Assembly (NCBI GenBank): GCA_033032865.1
Contig: JAWHQI010000736.1
Location: 1 to 64,000 of the forward strand
DNA length: 64,000 nt
Direction: 5' to 3'
DNA from: Dactylorhiza incarnata
Taxonomy: Eukaryota > Streptophyta > Magnoliopsida > Asparagales > Orchidaceae
In this document: piece by piece, positions 10,666 through 22,633 of the stretch
How positions within the stretch are numbered: position 1 is the stretch's first letter
Layout of the letters: every line of letters begins with the position of its first letter
Notes under the pieces: model-generated
The model's input: only the letters and a program-made list of their open reading frames with translations
Told to the model about the DNA's origin: nothing
Database searches by the model: none
Translations under genes and position numbers: made by a program

Positions 10666-11229
10666 CTTAGTTTTTGCTAAACGCACACCAAGTCCGCAAT
10701 TTTCTGCATTTTTTCTTAGCTTAGATTTTTTGCATTATCATCGCTTTTCTTGGTTTTTGCTAAACGCACACCAAGCCCGTGATTATCGTCTTTTCTGCTT
10801 TTTAGAATTACTAATCACACTTATTTTCATCGATAAGATAATAGCGCGTCCCCAAAGTAGAGATAATCAACACGGCCTCGGAAAAATATGACCGCTATAT
10901 CATTTTCTAAAAAAATTATATCCTGTACTATAAACGATAAGGTGCACTTGCCTTTATCGCAAGATAAGTTGGATAAATTACTTTCAAAAACTCTGCGAGA
11001 GACCTTTTTATAAAAATTAATTAACCAAAAAATAATTTCGGCCCCGTCGCCGCGGTGGTACCCCCGATATTCCGAAAGCGGGAGCGACCGTTACTTCCAT
11101 CACCTCGACAGGTGGGATAACGGTTAAGCTCCTCGAAGTAGGAGTACTCGCCAGACTCCTCGAAAACGCCCATCGGAATCTAACCGAACCCAGGCTCCGC
11201 AGGAATTTAATTTTACCCCATCATGTTTT

Positions 11230-11570
11230 TGGCGCCGTTGCCGGGGACTTTTCGTGTCGTTATTTTGAAACAGGGAATCGATATTAATTTTATCTTATAT
11301 ATATAAATATCATTTTTTTCTCTCTTTAAGCTTAAAAAAATATATCACAAAAAATATATATAGATAAATAATATATCTTTGTGAATAATCTCTTTTTCTC
11401 TTTCTTCTAAAAACTCGAAAAAATAAAATCAAGCAAAAAAATTATTATTATATTTTACGCCTTTTATTTTTTCTCGTATATACCGTTTCATCTAAAATTG
11501 CTCTAAAAATAGAAAAAAATTTATTTAGAATATTATAAATTTATCTCTCTCTTTCTAAAAAAAAGCCTAA
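11230..11570 (+). other. PBS and leader of Gypsy F copy
   Basis: TGGCGCCGTTGCCGGGGA at 11230-11247 is the primer-binding site used by many plant Athila/Tat Gypsy elements. About 320 bp of AT-rich leader follow without an ORF, then the sequence changes abruptly to minus-strand Copia RT at about 11571. Confidence 0.85.
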
Positions 11571-12039
11571 TTGACATCCATTTGATACACTTTGAACCCC
11601 TTGTGGGCAGCATAGGCAAGAAATAGCCTAATTGCTTCTAACCTTGCAACAGAGGCAAAGGTTTGATCAAAGTCTGTCCCTTCTTCCTGTCTATAGCCCT
11701 TGGCTACCAACCTTGCCTTGTTCTTTATTATGTGCCATTTTCATCTAGCTTGTTCCTGTAAATCCATTTGGTACCAATAATATTGTGTCCTAGAGGTTTT
11801 GGCACCAACTTCCATACCTTGCATCTCTTGAATTGTAGAAGTTCTTCTTGCATTGCTTGAATCCAAAAGGTGTCTTGGTTGGCTTCTTCAAACTTCTTGT
11901 GCTCCATTTGTGATAGGAAGCTCAAGAATAGGGCCTCATTATGAGCCTTGATTATGGTTAACACACCTTGATTATGATCTCCCATTATCTGTTCTCTTGG
12001 ATGATCCCTTAGATGTCTTACAGCTGTAGGCAATCTGTC
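11571..12039 (-). pseudogene. Copia B reverse transcriptase, N-terminal part
   Basis: The minus-strand reading includes [46 protein letters not shown] and, in another frame, FKVYQMDV close to 11580. These are the RT entry blocks of a Copia polyprotein. It breaks off where the Gypsy F leader begins, before the YVDD box. Frame changes near 11730 show decay. Confidence 0.85.
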
Positions 12040-13191
12040 CTCAGCTTGTTGTACTACTTCTGCTGGTTCAGCAGTGTCTTCAGCACCATGGACCTCTTAC
12101 TCTTTGGGGATGGCTGTATCTGAATATTCTTTGTTACTACTGGGTGTGTCTTGTACAGACATCCTTTCCAAGTCCTTTTCATTCCCTGTAAAAATAGAAG
12201 AACTAGACCAGCCCTTATTGATTAGGCTGGTCTCATCAAATACTACATGCATAGACTCCTCTACAACATGAGTTTTCTTGTTATACACTCTATAAGCTCT
12301 ACTATGTGAGCTATAGCCAACAAGAACCCCCACAATGCATTTTTCAGCAAACTTTATTAATTGAGATTTTCCATTGTTTAAAATGTAGCATTTGGAGCCA
12401 AAGATTCTAAAATATGAAATTTTAGGTTGTTTGCCTTTCAAAATCTCATAGGGGCTTATTACATGGACCTTATTGATGGAAGCCATATTAAGAACATAAC
12501 ATGAAGTATTGACTGCCACAGCCCAGAAGTACTCTGGGAGTGAGGAGTCACTAAGCAATGTTCTTCCAGCTTCTATCAAGGTTCTATTCCTCCTCTTAGC
12601 CACACCATTTTATTGTGGAGTCCTTGGGGAGGAGAACTCTTGGGTGATACCATATTCTTGACAAATCCTTGTCATGGCTTCAGATTGAAATTTTGTACCA
12701 TGGTCAGTCCTAGTCCTGACCACAGCACATTGTAAGTCATTCTGAATTGCTTTGACATGATTTATAAAGACATTCAAAGTATCAGACTTCTTCTTAAGGA
12801 AGAATACCCATGTATATTTTGAGTGATCATCAACAATCACCAAAGTATACAACATCCCTCCTAGGCTCTGAATTGGCAAAGGACCAAACAAATCTATATG
12901 CAAGAGATAAACATCTTTCTGTGACTTTGGAGCCAATACTTTTAAAGGTGGCCCTTGTTTGCTTACCATTTGGGAAGCATGACAGGGACCACTTTTAATA
13001 CATTTTAAATTTGGACTATTCCTAACAAGGTTTTTAGAGAATAGTCTATACATTGTCTTGTAGTTAATGTGAGCAAGTATCTTGTGCCATTGAACACAAA
13101 GAGACTCATTCTCATTAGCTACTAGACATACAGATGTAAGAAAATTACTGCATATAAAGTCTAAGCAATAAACATTCCCACTCCTAGTGCC
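12040..13191 (-). pseudogene. Copia B integrase
   Basis: The first catalytic Asp is in LLHIDLFGP and the second in TRTDHGTKF. The third block reads TPQ-stop-NGVAKRRNRTL, so the expected Glu of the D-D-E triad is replaced by Lys and preceded by a nonsense codon (near 12614). The C-terminal half continues with FRIFGSKCYILNN, VGYSSHSRAYRVYNKKT and VVFDETS. The zinc-binding region N-terminal to it is partly readable (SGPCHASQ). This cannot be a working integrase. Confidence 0.9.
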
Positions 13192-13524
13192 TTAGAGAAT
13201 GGTCTCTAAGTCATAAGACTTTTTGATCAAGCACTTGTCATTGTGGAATTCAATGACATAGTCTAGATCACATAGTTGACTTATGCTTACTAGGGTGTGT
13301 TGCAACCCTTTAACATAAGCTACCCTTGTGATTGAGAATATGCCATTGGAGATCATACCATATCCCTTGGTGATTCCGCTTTCAGATCCCGCAAAGATAA
13401 CTTTGGGTCCATTCTTCACAGCCTTGTAGTCCTGTAGAAGATTTCTTATTCCTATCATGTGCCTTGAGCACCCACTATCCAAGTACCAAATTTGGTTGAG
13501 GCTGGTACTTGAACTAACCTGCAA
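13192..13524 (-). pseudogene. Copia B aspartic protease region
   Basis: The active-site box WYLDSGCSRHM lies near 13450-13485, followed by GLQHTLVSISQLCDLDY, the standard Copia protease-to-GAG_pre-integrase layout. It follows the second zinc knuckle of gag directly. This segment itself has no stop across about 110 codons, but the polyprotein is broken on both sides. Confidence 0.85.
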
Positions 13525-16078
13525 GAATGAGTTTAGTTACCCATAGGAGCCCAAACAATTTTGGGTCCTCGGTCCTTGTTAGCATGATGATATGACCTCA
13601 CACCAGCTGCACTCTTTGCAGGAAGACTCTTCTTTGCACTTGGCACATTGGGATTGTACCAGCAATCTATGGCAAAGTGTCCCACTTTACCACAACACCA
13701 ACATTCATGAATGTTGTATCTCCTCTTCTGAACATTTCTTGAGGAAATAGCTTACTGTGCATGTGTTCAGGAGGGGAGACAGCTGCAGTTTTCATGTTTC
13801 TTTCAGCAATGATTTGACTGAATGACAACCTCTGTGCAGTCTTGATGCCCTTTGTCCTAATGGCATCTGCTTGCTTTGGCTTGGAAGCCATACAAGATCT
13901 GATGGTATCTGACACTGAGCAGCAAGTCTTGTCAACAGATTTGACATCAACCAATGTCTTTGCTGGACAGAATTTGGAAGGACCTGCTAGCTTACTCTTG
14001 AATGTTGGTATTGGAGTACCAAATACAAATGGTCCATGTTGGGCCATTTGGATTTATTCATGAGGAGCCTTCATAGAACTCAATCCCATACCCTTTCTTC
14101 CACTATGGGAAGGATTGTTTTCCTTCTTATAGGAGCTTCCATTCTTCTAGTGACCATACATAATATCATGGTCATACCTGTTAGAGGGAAGCAACACCTT
14201 ATGAAAGGTGGTATGAGGCTTAGCCTTGTTCTTGCTCTTTTCTCCACTTCCTACTCCTACTTCCATTTTATTGAATCCCAGTCCTCTCCTATTAGATTGA
14301 GAAGAAAATGAGTCTATAATAGGTAGCACAAATTTTGGCTTGGAGATTTGAGTCACTGGGCTTCTTTCTTTCACAAGCTTCTCCTAAAGGTCCTTGATGA
14401 CCTTGTTCTTCAGGGATATGGTGCTCAAATGCACAATTGTTATTCCCTTTAAATGGATTATCTGTCTACTCATCTGAGCCACCATGGTGGTTGACTCAGT
14501 GCAATCATTTTCAGTCATCTTAAGGGAAGCAATTTCCTAGGCTTGCCTCTTGGCCAGCTTCTTGCTCTTTTGCAGAGCTTCCAAGAGAGCACCATACTTA
14601 ACAATCAATTGATTGACATCTTCCTCCTATTCTGAATCACTTTCACCATGTGATGAATGTGCTTCGGATTTTGGGCATGCATCATGATCAGAAAAGGAAG
14701 TGGAATGAATCAACCTTTTCACTGTCAGAATTATTCTGACTATCTTCCTCATCAGTGAAGGCCATAAGACCTAACTGGTCTTTGTGGTCTTCATCCTCCT
14801 CTAAGTCACTATCTGAATGTGATAGAGGGGCCTTGACTCCAACCTTGGCAGCAGGATAATCTTCATCCTCTTCTGCTGCAAACAGCCCTATGTAGGCTTC
14901 CTCTTCATCATCTGAATCTGAAGTTGAAGTTTCAGATTCACTCCAGCTTTTTCCTTTCTTTGCTAGGAAGGATTTTTCTCCCTTCCTATCTTTATTGTGA
15001 TGGTGTTTCTTATCACCCTTTTCTTTTCTTTTGACTGGACAGTCAGCTATGATATGTCCAGGCTTGTTACAATAATAACAAATAATGTTATTTGAAACAT
15101 GTTTACTAGATTTAGAATCATACATGTCACCCTTTGGGTGCTTTCTTTTAGATTTCATGTGGTCCTTCTTGGAGTGTGATGAGGAGGAGGGTTTGTTCTT
15201 CCATTGCTTTCTCCTCATCATGTTCTTGAACTGCCTTGAGAAGGCAACAAACGCTTCATCAGACGATGAGCTATCTAAGGTGATGATTTCAGATTTCTCA
15301 GATTCAACAATCCTCCTTGGATGAGACACCATCCTGTCCTTGCTTTTCTTGGAGCTATCAGCCTTGAGAGCCACAGATTTCTCACTTGCATGAGCCCTTG
15401 TTGAGGTGTCCTCTTCCTTTCTTGCAGATAACTGCATCTCATAAGAGAGCAACTTTCCAAACAGTGTATGAGTAGGAGTCTCACCAAGCCTTGTCACTTC
15501 CCTGATTGCACAAATTTTTGTGTCCTAATCCCTAGTTAGAGATCTAAGGAACTTATCATTCAGCCTATAATCAGTGAACACTCTCTCATAGGTTCTTAGT
15601 TCATTTTCTATCCTAAAGAACCTTTCATAGTACATGTAAATGTTCTCCTAGCCCAGCTGCCTGAAGGCTTCATATTCTTGATTGAGGAGTGACTTTCTAT
15701 CATCCCTTACCTCAGTTGTTCCTTCCATATATACTACTAATGTATCCCACATTTCCTTGGCAGTTGTGCAGTGTACCAAGTTCTGAAATGTAGAGTCATC
15801 AATTGCATTAACAATTATGTTTTGTGCCCATTTATCCATAGTGAACAGTGCAAGTTCATCCTTGGTCAAGTCATTGAAGGCCTTGGCCACTCTCCTTGTT
15901 GGATCTATGGGGAGGCAGTTTGAAAGGTGAAAGGCCCTTGTTTTACTGTGATGTAAATCCTTGGGTCAGATGCTTCCATGAATAATCTAACTCTTTGCTT
16001 CCATATGCCAAAGTTTTCTTTATTGCATATGGGCAACTTCATGGATCCCATCTCCTTCTGCAATCCAATGGAGGCCAT
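13525..16078 (-). pseudogene. Copia B gag, long, with two zinc knuckles
   Basis: The likely start is the ATG at 16078-16076 (MASIGLQKEMGSMKLP). Blocks follow in several frames: KENFGIWKQRVRLFMEASD, then WAQNIIVNAIDDSTF with LVVYMEGTTEVRDDRKSLL (15648-15890), and a Ser/Asp/Glu/Lys-rich part with CCHC knuckle CYYCNKPGHIIADC (15039-15080). A C-terminal part ends in a second knuckle CWCCGKVGHFAIDC (13662-13703) just before protease. The long gag with a second CCHC is also seen in elements E and S. At least four frameshifts or stops are visible. Confidence 0.85.
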
Positions 16079-16145
16079 TGGATTGAGATAAGACTATTCC
16101 TTTATAGGATCTGGTCAGACAGTTATGTCCTTCTTGACAAACCTA

Positions 16146-16157
16146 CCTTTGATACCA
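16146..16157 (-). other. Primer-binding site of Copia B
   Basis: On the minus strand this reads TGGTATCAAAGG, an initiator-Met-like PBS, two bases from the LTR end ACTATCA. Confidence 0.75.
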
Positions 16158-16159
16158 CT

Positions 16160-17399
16160 TGATAGTTTATTTAGGATATAGTCTTAGTCACCTAGAGGGG
16201 GTGGTGAATAGGTTTCTTTTATTTTAGGCAAGTTGTTTTCTGATTTTAGGTTAGTAAAGTATCAAGCACAGAAAACACACAAAGATTTATAGAGGTTCCT
16301 CAAGACAGAGTATCTTGAGTATTCCTCTTTCCCCTTTCACCTTTCTAATAATGAGTTAGATAAGGCCAACTTCTCCAAACTCAGCTCCAAGAGCCTACAG
16401 CACAGATCCCTCAGGATCTCTCAGGTTTTCCCAAACCCTACCTCAGGCTCAACAGCCCTACCTCAGGCTCAACAGCCATACCTCAGATCACACAATGATC
16501 CTACACTCAAGCTGACCTCTCAGCTCTACAGCTCAGGCCAAATAGCCCTACACCCTCAGGCAAAGATGCCCTACAAACTCAGAATAATTAATTTCCTACA
16601 GAAGTAATAAGATGGGATTACAATCAGAAGATAAAAGAGATTGTCTTCTACTTCTGAACAACTGTTGTTGCAGTCTTGAACCAGGTAGGAGTAGGAATGC
16701 CCCAACCTGATTCTTCTTGATCCTTTCCTTCGGATGATAGACTGGATCAGCTTGCTCTTTCTTGAGTTAAACAATAGGAGCAATCTCTTCTCTCCTTGCA
16801 GCCTCAGGTAATCAGGAAGTGAAAGCTTCTTGGCTGACGACAATGGAACAGTAATCTTGTTCTTCTTTTGTGTGCTGGAGAGTAAAATGTAGGAAGAGTG
16901 CTTTACAAAGCCCTAACTGATTCTTCTTATACTCCAATGATCTTCAACAGCTCTTAGTTGTCCTTCTGACAGGTATGGGAGTGATTGGTGGACCCTAAGA
17001 AGCCTTTCTGCAGCTTGCGCCAAAAGCAGAACCCGACAGATCATTTTGAATCTGTCTAAGCGGTTGGGTTGAGATGGCCTGTCTCAGCGGCTACTTCTAT
17101 CCTGTCCCAGCGCATCCACTGAGACAGACAATTGTCTCAGTGGTTTTCTTCTATCTATAGCTCAGCAGGCCCAGACACCTTCTCAGCGGCTCCTGGCCTT
17201 GTCTCAGCGGCTCAGCTGAGACTGAGAGCTTGTTTCAGCAGTTTTGACAGTAAACCTACTAAACATGCATCACACCATGGTATGACCTAACCCTGCATGG
17301 TCATGAAACAGAATGGGGTTTATCAAATACAACTTGCACTTAGCATTGAGTGTGAAGCTTCTTCAAATCAAGGGAACATTGAGGGTCATTTTCCCAACA
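16160..17399 (-). repeat. 5' LTR of Copia B
   Basis: In element sense it starts TGTTGGGAAAATGACCC (from 17399) and ends AACTATCA (16160), 1240 bp. The start resembles that of element E (TGTTGGGGAAATGA). U3 carries repeated CCGCTGAGAC words (plus-strand GTCTCAGCGG and variants, about 17052-17235). A weak TATA (GAGTATAAGAAG) lies near 16924-16935. It interrupts the Gypsy C gag: homology to the D gag (28690 onward) begins at base 17400. The 3' LTR is not present. Confidence 0.8.
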
Positions 17400-19686
17400 A
17401 AGAGCGTCATGTGGGTGATTATCAATATGCTTGGCCGCAAATGGGTAGCCTTCTCACTTCTCAATATGACCCCGACTACCTCCATACTACTGGCATAAAG
17501 TCTGCGAGTGCGTACAACTCCAAGCTCGCGTGTGGGTATAGCACCACAACCGTGAGCGAGTATAATTACGGCACTAGACACGTATCTGCTTATAGGAGTG
17601 ACCATATGCCTCAGGCTAGATCCTTTCCCCATAAAGGTAGGACTATCCAAAGTGTGTCTACTTCCACCTTTAGGGAAAATAAGCAGTTTAGGCCCTATGT
17701 TTCAGACTCGATAGAGGTTACTGCTAGGGATACCATGAGCCCAAGGGGTGAGAGTATTCCAGTCAGTGAGGGTCATCCCACAAATTTTACATACGATGTT
17801 GGGGGAATGTAGGACCCCCATACTGTTGAGTTCCCTGCTCAGTCAACGACCTCAGTCTTATTAAAGTCTCCTCCCAAATGTTCTGATCTAGTTGATGACT
17901 TTTCTGATGATTCTGAGTTAGTGCCTTTGATTGAGCCGACCGCTGAGGGCGATGTCTTTATTGAGGAAGAGCTTAGCGTTGTTGAGACGTTGGTTATCCC
18001 AAGTGTCATGGAAGTGGATCTCCCCTCGGTAGTGCCACTCCTTGGGATTACCCAACCTGTCATCGACCTATTTCCAGGTCTGTCACCTATGATAGTTGAG
18101 GAATCGTCTGATGACCCTGTGTTCGGAGATGTACCTACTATGTTGAAAGATTTAACTTGCGAGGGAAGGTTAATTATGGGTGAGTTTAACGTTGAGAACC
18201 TAGAAGATATTTCTTTAATGTTATCACCTATACCTGAAACTCATTGTGAATTAGAAATTGTGTCAGGTTTGATTTTGCCGGTCCTCCCTCCTGCCCCGTG
18301 GACTCGACCTGCAGAATTTTTAGGACATGAATTTATTATGCCTCATCCAAGCCAGTTGGTTTTGCCTATGTTACTAGCCCCTCTGTTGGTCATGTCCCGT
18401 CAGACATGTTTTGTTGAGTTGTTAGATTTTGTTCTCGGTCTTTTCACCACCCTTCATAGATTTGACTACGCGTTACCTTTGATTGGCAATTTTTTTGAGT
18501 GTCTCTCTATGGATTTTTTGGCGGTCGCGACAGATTATTATTTTGTGGCGACTGTACCCCTAGATTTATTTTCTTCACGACGTACTTACTCATCTGGTCC
18601 AGTTGTCCATATTTTTCCTCCAGTTGTTTACCACCTTCACCTACATGTGTCTATGATTTTAGCTGACCACAAAGGTACTTGGGACTTAATCCTTCCCCAT
18701 GCTCAGTTAGCGTACAATAGTTCAAAAAATAGGTCTACCGGTTTATCGCCGAATGAAATCGTGCACGTTTATAAGGCACCATTGCCACTTGACTTGATTC
18801 TGTTACCTCCATCATATAAGTCAAGTCAATTCGCATAGGACTTTGCCTCTCATGTTCACAATTTACATAAGCACATTAATGAAGCGCTAACCATACAATA
18901 TGCATCTTATCAATCTCATGCTTACTTACATAAGAGAGCGTCTCACTTGAAGGTTGGCGATTTAGTTTTGGTGCATCTCATCCCTGAATGGATGCCTTCG
19001 GGCACCATAAAAAAGTTGGCGAATCGGCGAGCTGGTCCGTTTCGAATTTTAAAGAAATTAGGAGAAAACATATATCTATTGGAGTTACCCACTGATTGGG
19101 GAATTTCCCCTATTTTCAATGTTTCGGATTTAACGCCTTATGTTTCTCGTCCACTTGATTTATCTGTTTGTCTGTTTGGTTCCACTGAATTTTCTAATGG
19201 GTTGGGGGGTGAGTGTATTCCTGGATCGCTCTCTCCATCGGTCTCCACTGGAGGTACGTTGAATGTTGATGACAAAACTTTTCCTCCTTATTTACCTAAT
19301 GCTTTTCCAAGGTTCCCCAGGACCACCTATGTGCCAGAAAGAATCCTCCGAGATGAAGTGCTCTCCTATCCAAGTGGTGACATTCGCCACTACTTGATAC
19401 GATGACGTGATCGTCCGGCCTCTGATGACCCGTGGCTTCCTGAATTGGAGGTGGCTCTTTTGGATGCTACTCTTCTACACCAGTACATTCAAGCCAACTC
19501 ATCGGTGATGAGTACTTTTGAGCAGGGGAGGATTGATGGAGACGACGGCCCTCAACATGAAAATTATGGTACTGGCACGATTACGGATGATGGAGTCTCT
19601 CCAGCCAAAGACTTCTGACGCCATCGCCGCGACAGTAATTGTGATGAACATCATCGCCACTACAACCTCCGCCCGAGGTGCAAGAA
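17400..19686 (+). pseudogene. Gypsy C gag-integrase fusion, pol-deleted
   Basis: The reading starts inside gag (ERHVGDYQYAWPQM) and runs through a low-complexity acidic region, with one nonsense codon at 17810-17812 where copy D has a sense codon. At about 18280-18700 it passes into an integrase C-terminal block (WDLILPHAQLAYNSSKNRSTGLSPNE), reaches a stop at 18836-18838, and resumes with HLKVGDLVLVHL and RAGPFRILKKLGENIYLLEL (18947-19130). Zinc knuckle, protease, RT and RNase H are absent. Copy D shares the same acidic region, so this reduced body may be the family form and not a private deletion. A non-autonomous Gypsy is the best reading. Confidence 0.8.
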
Positions 19687-20655
19687 TATTATTTAATAAT
19701 TATAATTCCTCTATTATAATTATTAATTAATTATTATCATGTTTTAATGTTTTGTTATCATGTTTTAATGTTTTGTTATCATGTTTTAATGTTTTATTCT
19801 ATTTTAATGTTTTGTTTTAATTTGGGCTGCATGTAGTAATTTGTGCTTGTAAATCTATAAAAAGGTCATGGTGTAGAAGGATTAAATCATTATTATTGCA
19901 TTTAAAATTTGAAATTACAATCCAATTTTGGAATTCTCCTCTTCCCCTCCTTTCTCCTTTATTCTCCCCCCTCCTTCCTCATAGGTTTAGGCCAACCTTG
20001 AAACTGCCGCCCCCTTGTTTCTCCTCTCCATAGCTGCCAGCCTCCCACTCTCCCTCCTAGAGATCATCTCCACTCAAGTGTGAAGCGGAGAAGGCGGACG
20101 AGTTTTCTCTCTATACGACTCAACTCCGGTGGAATCGTTGACGAGCGATTGAGCGATTGAGCGATTGAATACTTGAGAAAATCTAATCATAAGCGGGAAA
20201 ATGAAATTTTCTACTTTTGTGATTCCCTCTTGAATATTTCTTGTGGTGGATTAATTTTTGCGTGATCTTCGACAACTTGAATTTTTCATGGATTTCTTCG
20301 ATTGACTTTTGGGTTTATCTTAATTAATTTAAATTCGAGATAATTGGCGAACCTCGTTTTCTTTTTGTTGGGAGAGATCTACCATTTTTCGAAATCGTTG
20401 TTTTCGGTGGATCTATTTTGGTACAACACTTGCTCGACCGGATCAGGTGGATCCATTTGGCTAGAGAGAATATTGGGCTATAGCCATTATTCGATCTTTA
20501 AGGGTGTTGCCGACCCATACGTTAGACTTTAATTGATAACTTTTTGCAAAGTGTGTGTGCTGCGAATAATTATTTGTGCGAACGAAGGATTGGAACATAG
20601 AGGAAAAATTCGTGTATGTCCGTAATAACAGTGTTGAAGAGCGTATCCTACATCA
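19687..20655 (+). repeat. Gypsy C/D LTR
   Basis: The 3' edge is clear: GTATCCTACATCA followed by a PBS. The 5' edge is set at TATTATTTAATAATT after CCCGAGGTGCAAGAA, by analogy with Gypsy ends, and could be off by tens of bases. Three copies of ATCATGTTTTAATGTTTTGTT lie near 19736-19800 and a TATA at 19855. The C body lies upstream and a new gag start downstream, so one LTR is shared by two bodies. Confidence 0.7.
19855..19865 (+). promoter_or_regulatory. TATA box of Gypsy C/D LTR
   Basis: CTATAAAAAGG lies about 170 bp into the LTR. Confidence 0.6.
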
Positions 20656-20658
20656 ATT

Positions 20659-20670
20659 TGGTATCAGAGC
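20659..20670 (+). other. Primer-binding site of Gypsy D
   Basis: TGGTATCAGAGC matches the initiator-Met tRNA 3' end and lies three bases after the LTR end. A leader of about 350 bp without an ORF follows, up to 21020. Confidence 0.85.
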
Positions 20671-21020
20671 TAGGTTCGTGTCAATTTTTTAATTGACACC
20701 ATCCTTTTATTTTCTTAGGACGCCGACACACACTTGTCTTGCACGATCTTTAGTTTAAAACAACAAAATTTTAAATTGCTGGTCTGCGAATAGAGGCCTA
20801 AAATTCTCATTTTTCTGCGAAAATAAAAGAAACATTCTGGAAAATCCATATTTTTCTCAGCAAGAAAAATAAAAAAAAAATATTTTAACTACCTTAGTTT
20901 TAAGTGGGAGCAAAATTACCTTTCGTAAAATTTGTCATGTCAGAATCGAATTTTTGTCCTAATTGACACCATCCTAAATTTGGTTTTGGGGGCCTCCAAC
21001 TTCTACACCTCACTCCGAGT

Positions 21021-21109
21021 ATGGCTCAAGACATTTATGTTTCCCGATTAGATTATTTGTATGCTAAAGTTGTGGCTAATCACACCCCAACTTTGCCTAC
21101 ATGCCATAG
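21021..21109 (+). pseudogene. Gypsy D gag, N-terminal fragment
   Basis: The ATG at 21021 opens MAQDIYVSRLDYLYAKVVAN. After about 30 codons it is cut by element E at the target sequence CATAG (21105-21109). The reading resumes at 28491 beyond E. Confidence 0.75.
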
Positions 21110-22436
21110 TGAAAGTGCATAGTTAACCTCACTAGAATTCTCTAGAGGAGGGGTGAATAGAGATTAAAATACTTTGTGCAATTATATATATATGTGTAAT
21201 AATCACAGATTTAAGCTTCCCACACACCAACAAGAATTAAGCAAGTAAAGAAGAAAAATAACAAGAAGAAAATCACAGCACAACACAAGGAAATATAGTG
21301 GTTCCCCAAACTTTGGGTAGTCCACTCTTCTACCCCCTTTGGTAGGAATTCACTAACTTGCACTGAGTCTTTTGATAAGGAGACTCTTAGAACCAGACTG
21401 AGTCTTTTGATAAGGAGACTCTTAGAACCACTACAACTGAATTTTTTGAAGAGAGATTCTAAAAACTCTTTTACACAGTTTAAAAATGAAATAAGGATAA
21501 GAAGAAGAAGTAGAACAAGTAGAAGAACAGAGATCAATATATGTAAGAAGGAATCTTCTTCCTAGCAAGAAGATTAGAAGCATAAGTATAGTGAATATGA
21601 TCTCTCTTCTATAGTGAGAAGGAGATTGTAAGCTTTTCTCTCTTTTGTGAGAGCTTTCAGAATTTGCAGCAGAATGGCTTGAGAAAATGAAGGCTTTTTC
21701 TTTTGCTGCAGCACACTATCTCTTTTCTCAATTTTCTCACTTTTCACTTGGGAGCTCTTCCTCTTTTTCAAATGTGTATGGTGGATCACTTCTTATCATT
21801 CTCTGCCGACCTCCTCCTTATTTATATCTCTGTTTAAAATATATTGCTAAAGGAAATAATCAATTTAGCAGACACAGAATTAGAAAGAGATCAGATTTTC
21901 CATAATCAATATTTCTGTAGAAGGAAAAGAATTCATTCTGATTTCAAATAATATCCATAATAATCTTAATCAAATTAGCCAAGAATCAAATAGAAGGAAA
22001 GGTTGATTCAGAACGGCTATAAAAGAATAATATCATTCCATAAAAATCAGATCTTCAGAAAGAAGGAAAGAGATCTGGCGCGTTTTTGAATTACTTATAG
22101 ATATCGACGTGCGTCGATTACTATTCGGCGTAAACGTCGATTTCACCCTGGCTGGACGTTGAGAGGAGAATAAGGAAGGTGCGTCGACAAAGGTGCGTCG
22201 ACTTTATCAAATGCGTCGACTTTATCAAATGCGTCGACTAGAATTCAGAGGTACGTCGACTAAGATTACGTCGAATTCTTCTTAGAGTTACTTCGACTCA
22301 TTCTGAGAGAAACGTCGACTATATTTCGACGTTGCGTCGAATACTATTCGACGCATATTTACTTAGCCTAATTTTTCATAATTAGATTTTATATTCTTCT
22401 TAATTCTAGGGGTTAAGATAAATCATTTCCCCAACA
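21110..22436 (-). repeat. 3' LTR of element E
   Basis: It spans 1327 bp with termini TGTTGGGG (element start at 22436) and CTTTCA. It differs from the 5' LTR by scattered substitutions and one extra 18-bp unit GCGTCGACTTTATCAAAT (about 22195-22230). U3 carries about 16 TCGA-core words at 22103-22358. TATA lies at 21818-21828. Confidence 0.9.
21818..21828 (-). promoter_or_regulatory. TATA box in element E 3' LTR
   Basis: The minus strand reads GATATAAATAA, followed by GGAGGAGGTCGG. The TCGA-word cluster lies upstream of it in element sense. Confidence 0.55.
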
Positions 22437-22633
22437 ATCTCCCCCTATTTGTCTTAACCCTATATAGATAGAAATTGTATCAGCTTTTAATCAACAAAGC
22501 AAAGCATTTATATAGAGAAGAAATATGCTAAGTAATCAAAAGAGGATAGAATAAGAAATTATATACACAAATTTCATGTTCAGTTGACTAATCAGCATTT
22601 AAGCATAGACACTTGTTCAAATATAGTATATCA

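Larger units (their letters stand above)
9249..11223 (+). repeat. Gypsy F-family LTR, full length, with PBS
   Basis: It starts TGATGAATAATAAATTATGC and ends TTTACCCCATCA, giving termini TGATG/CATCA; length 1975 bp. Order: AT-rich lead, GTTCGACGAA array, CCGCTGAGAC-type array, TATA (10235), a 33-bp tandem block (10480-10665) in R/U5, then a GC-rich block near 11040-11200. A PBS follows, so this is a 5' LTR whose body was mostly lost after about 11570. It interrupts Copia B on the opposite strand. Confidence 0.85.
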
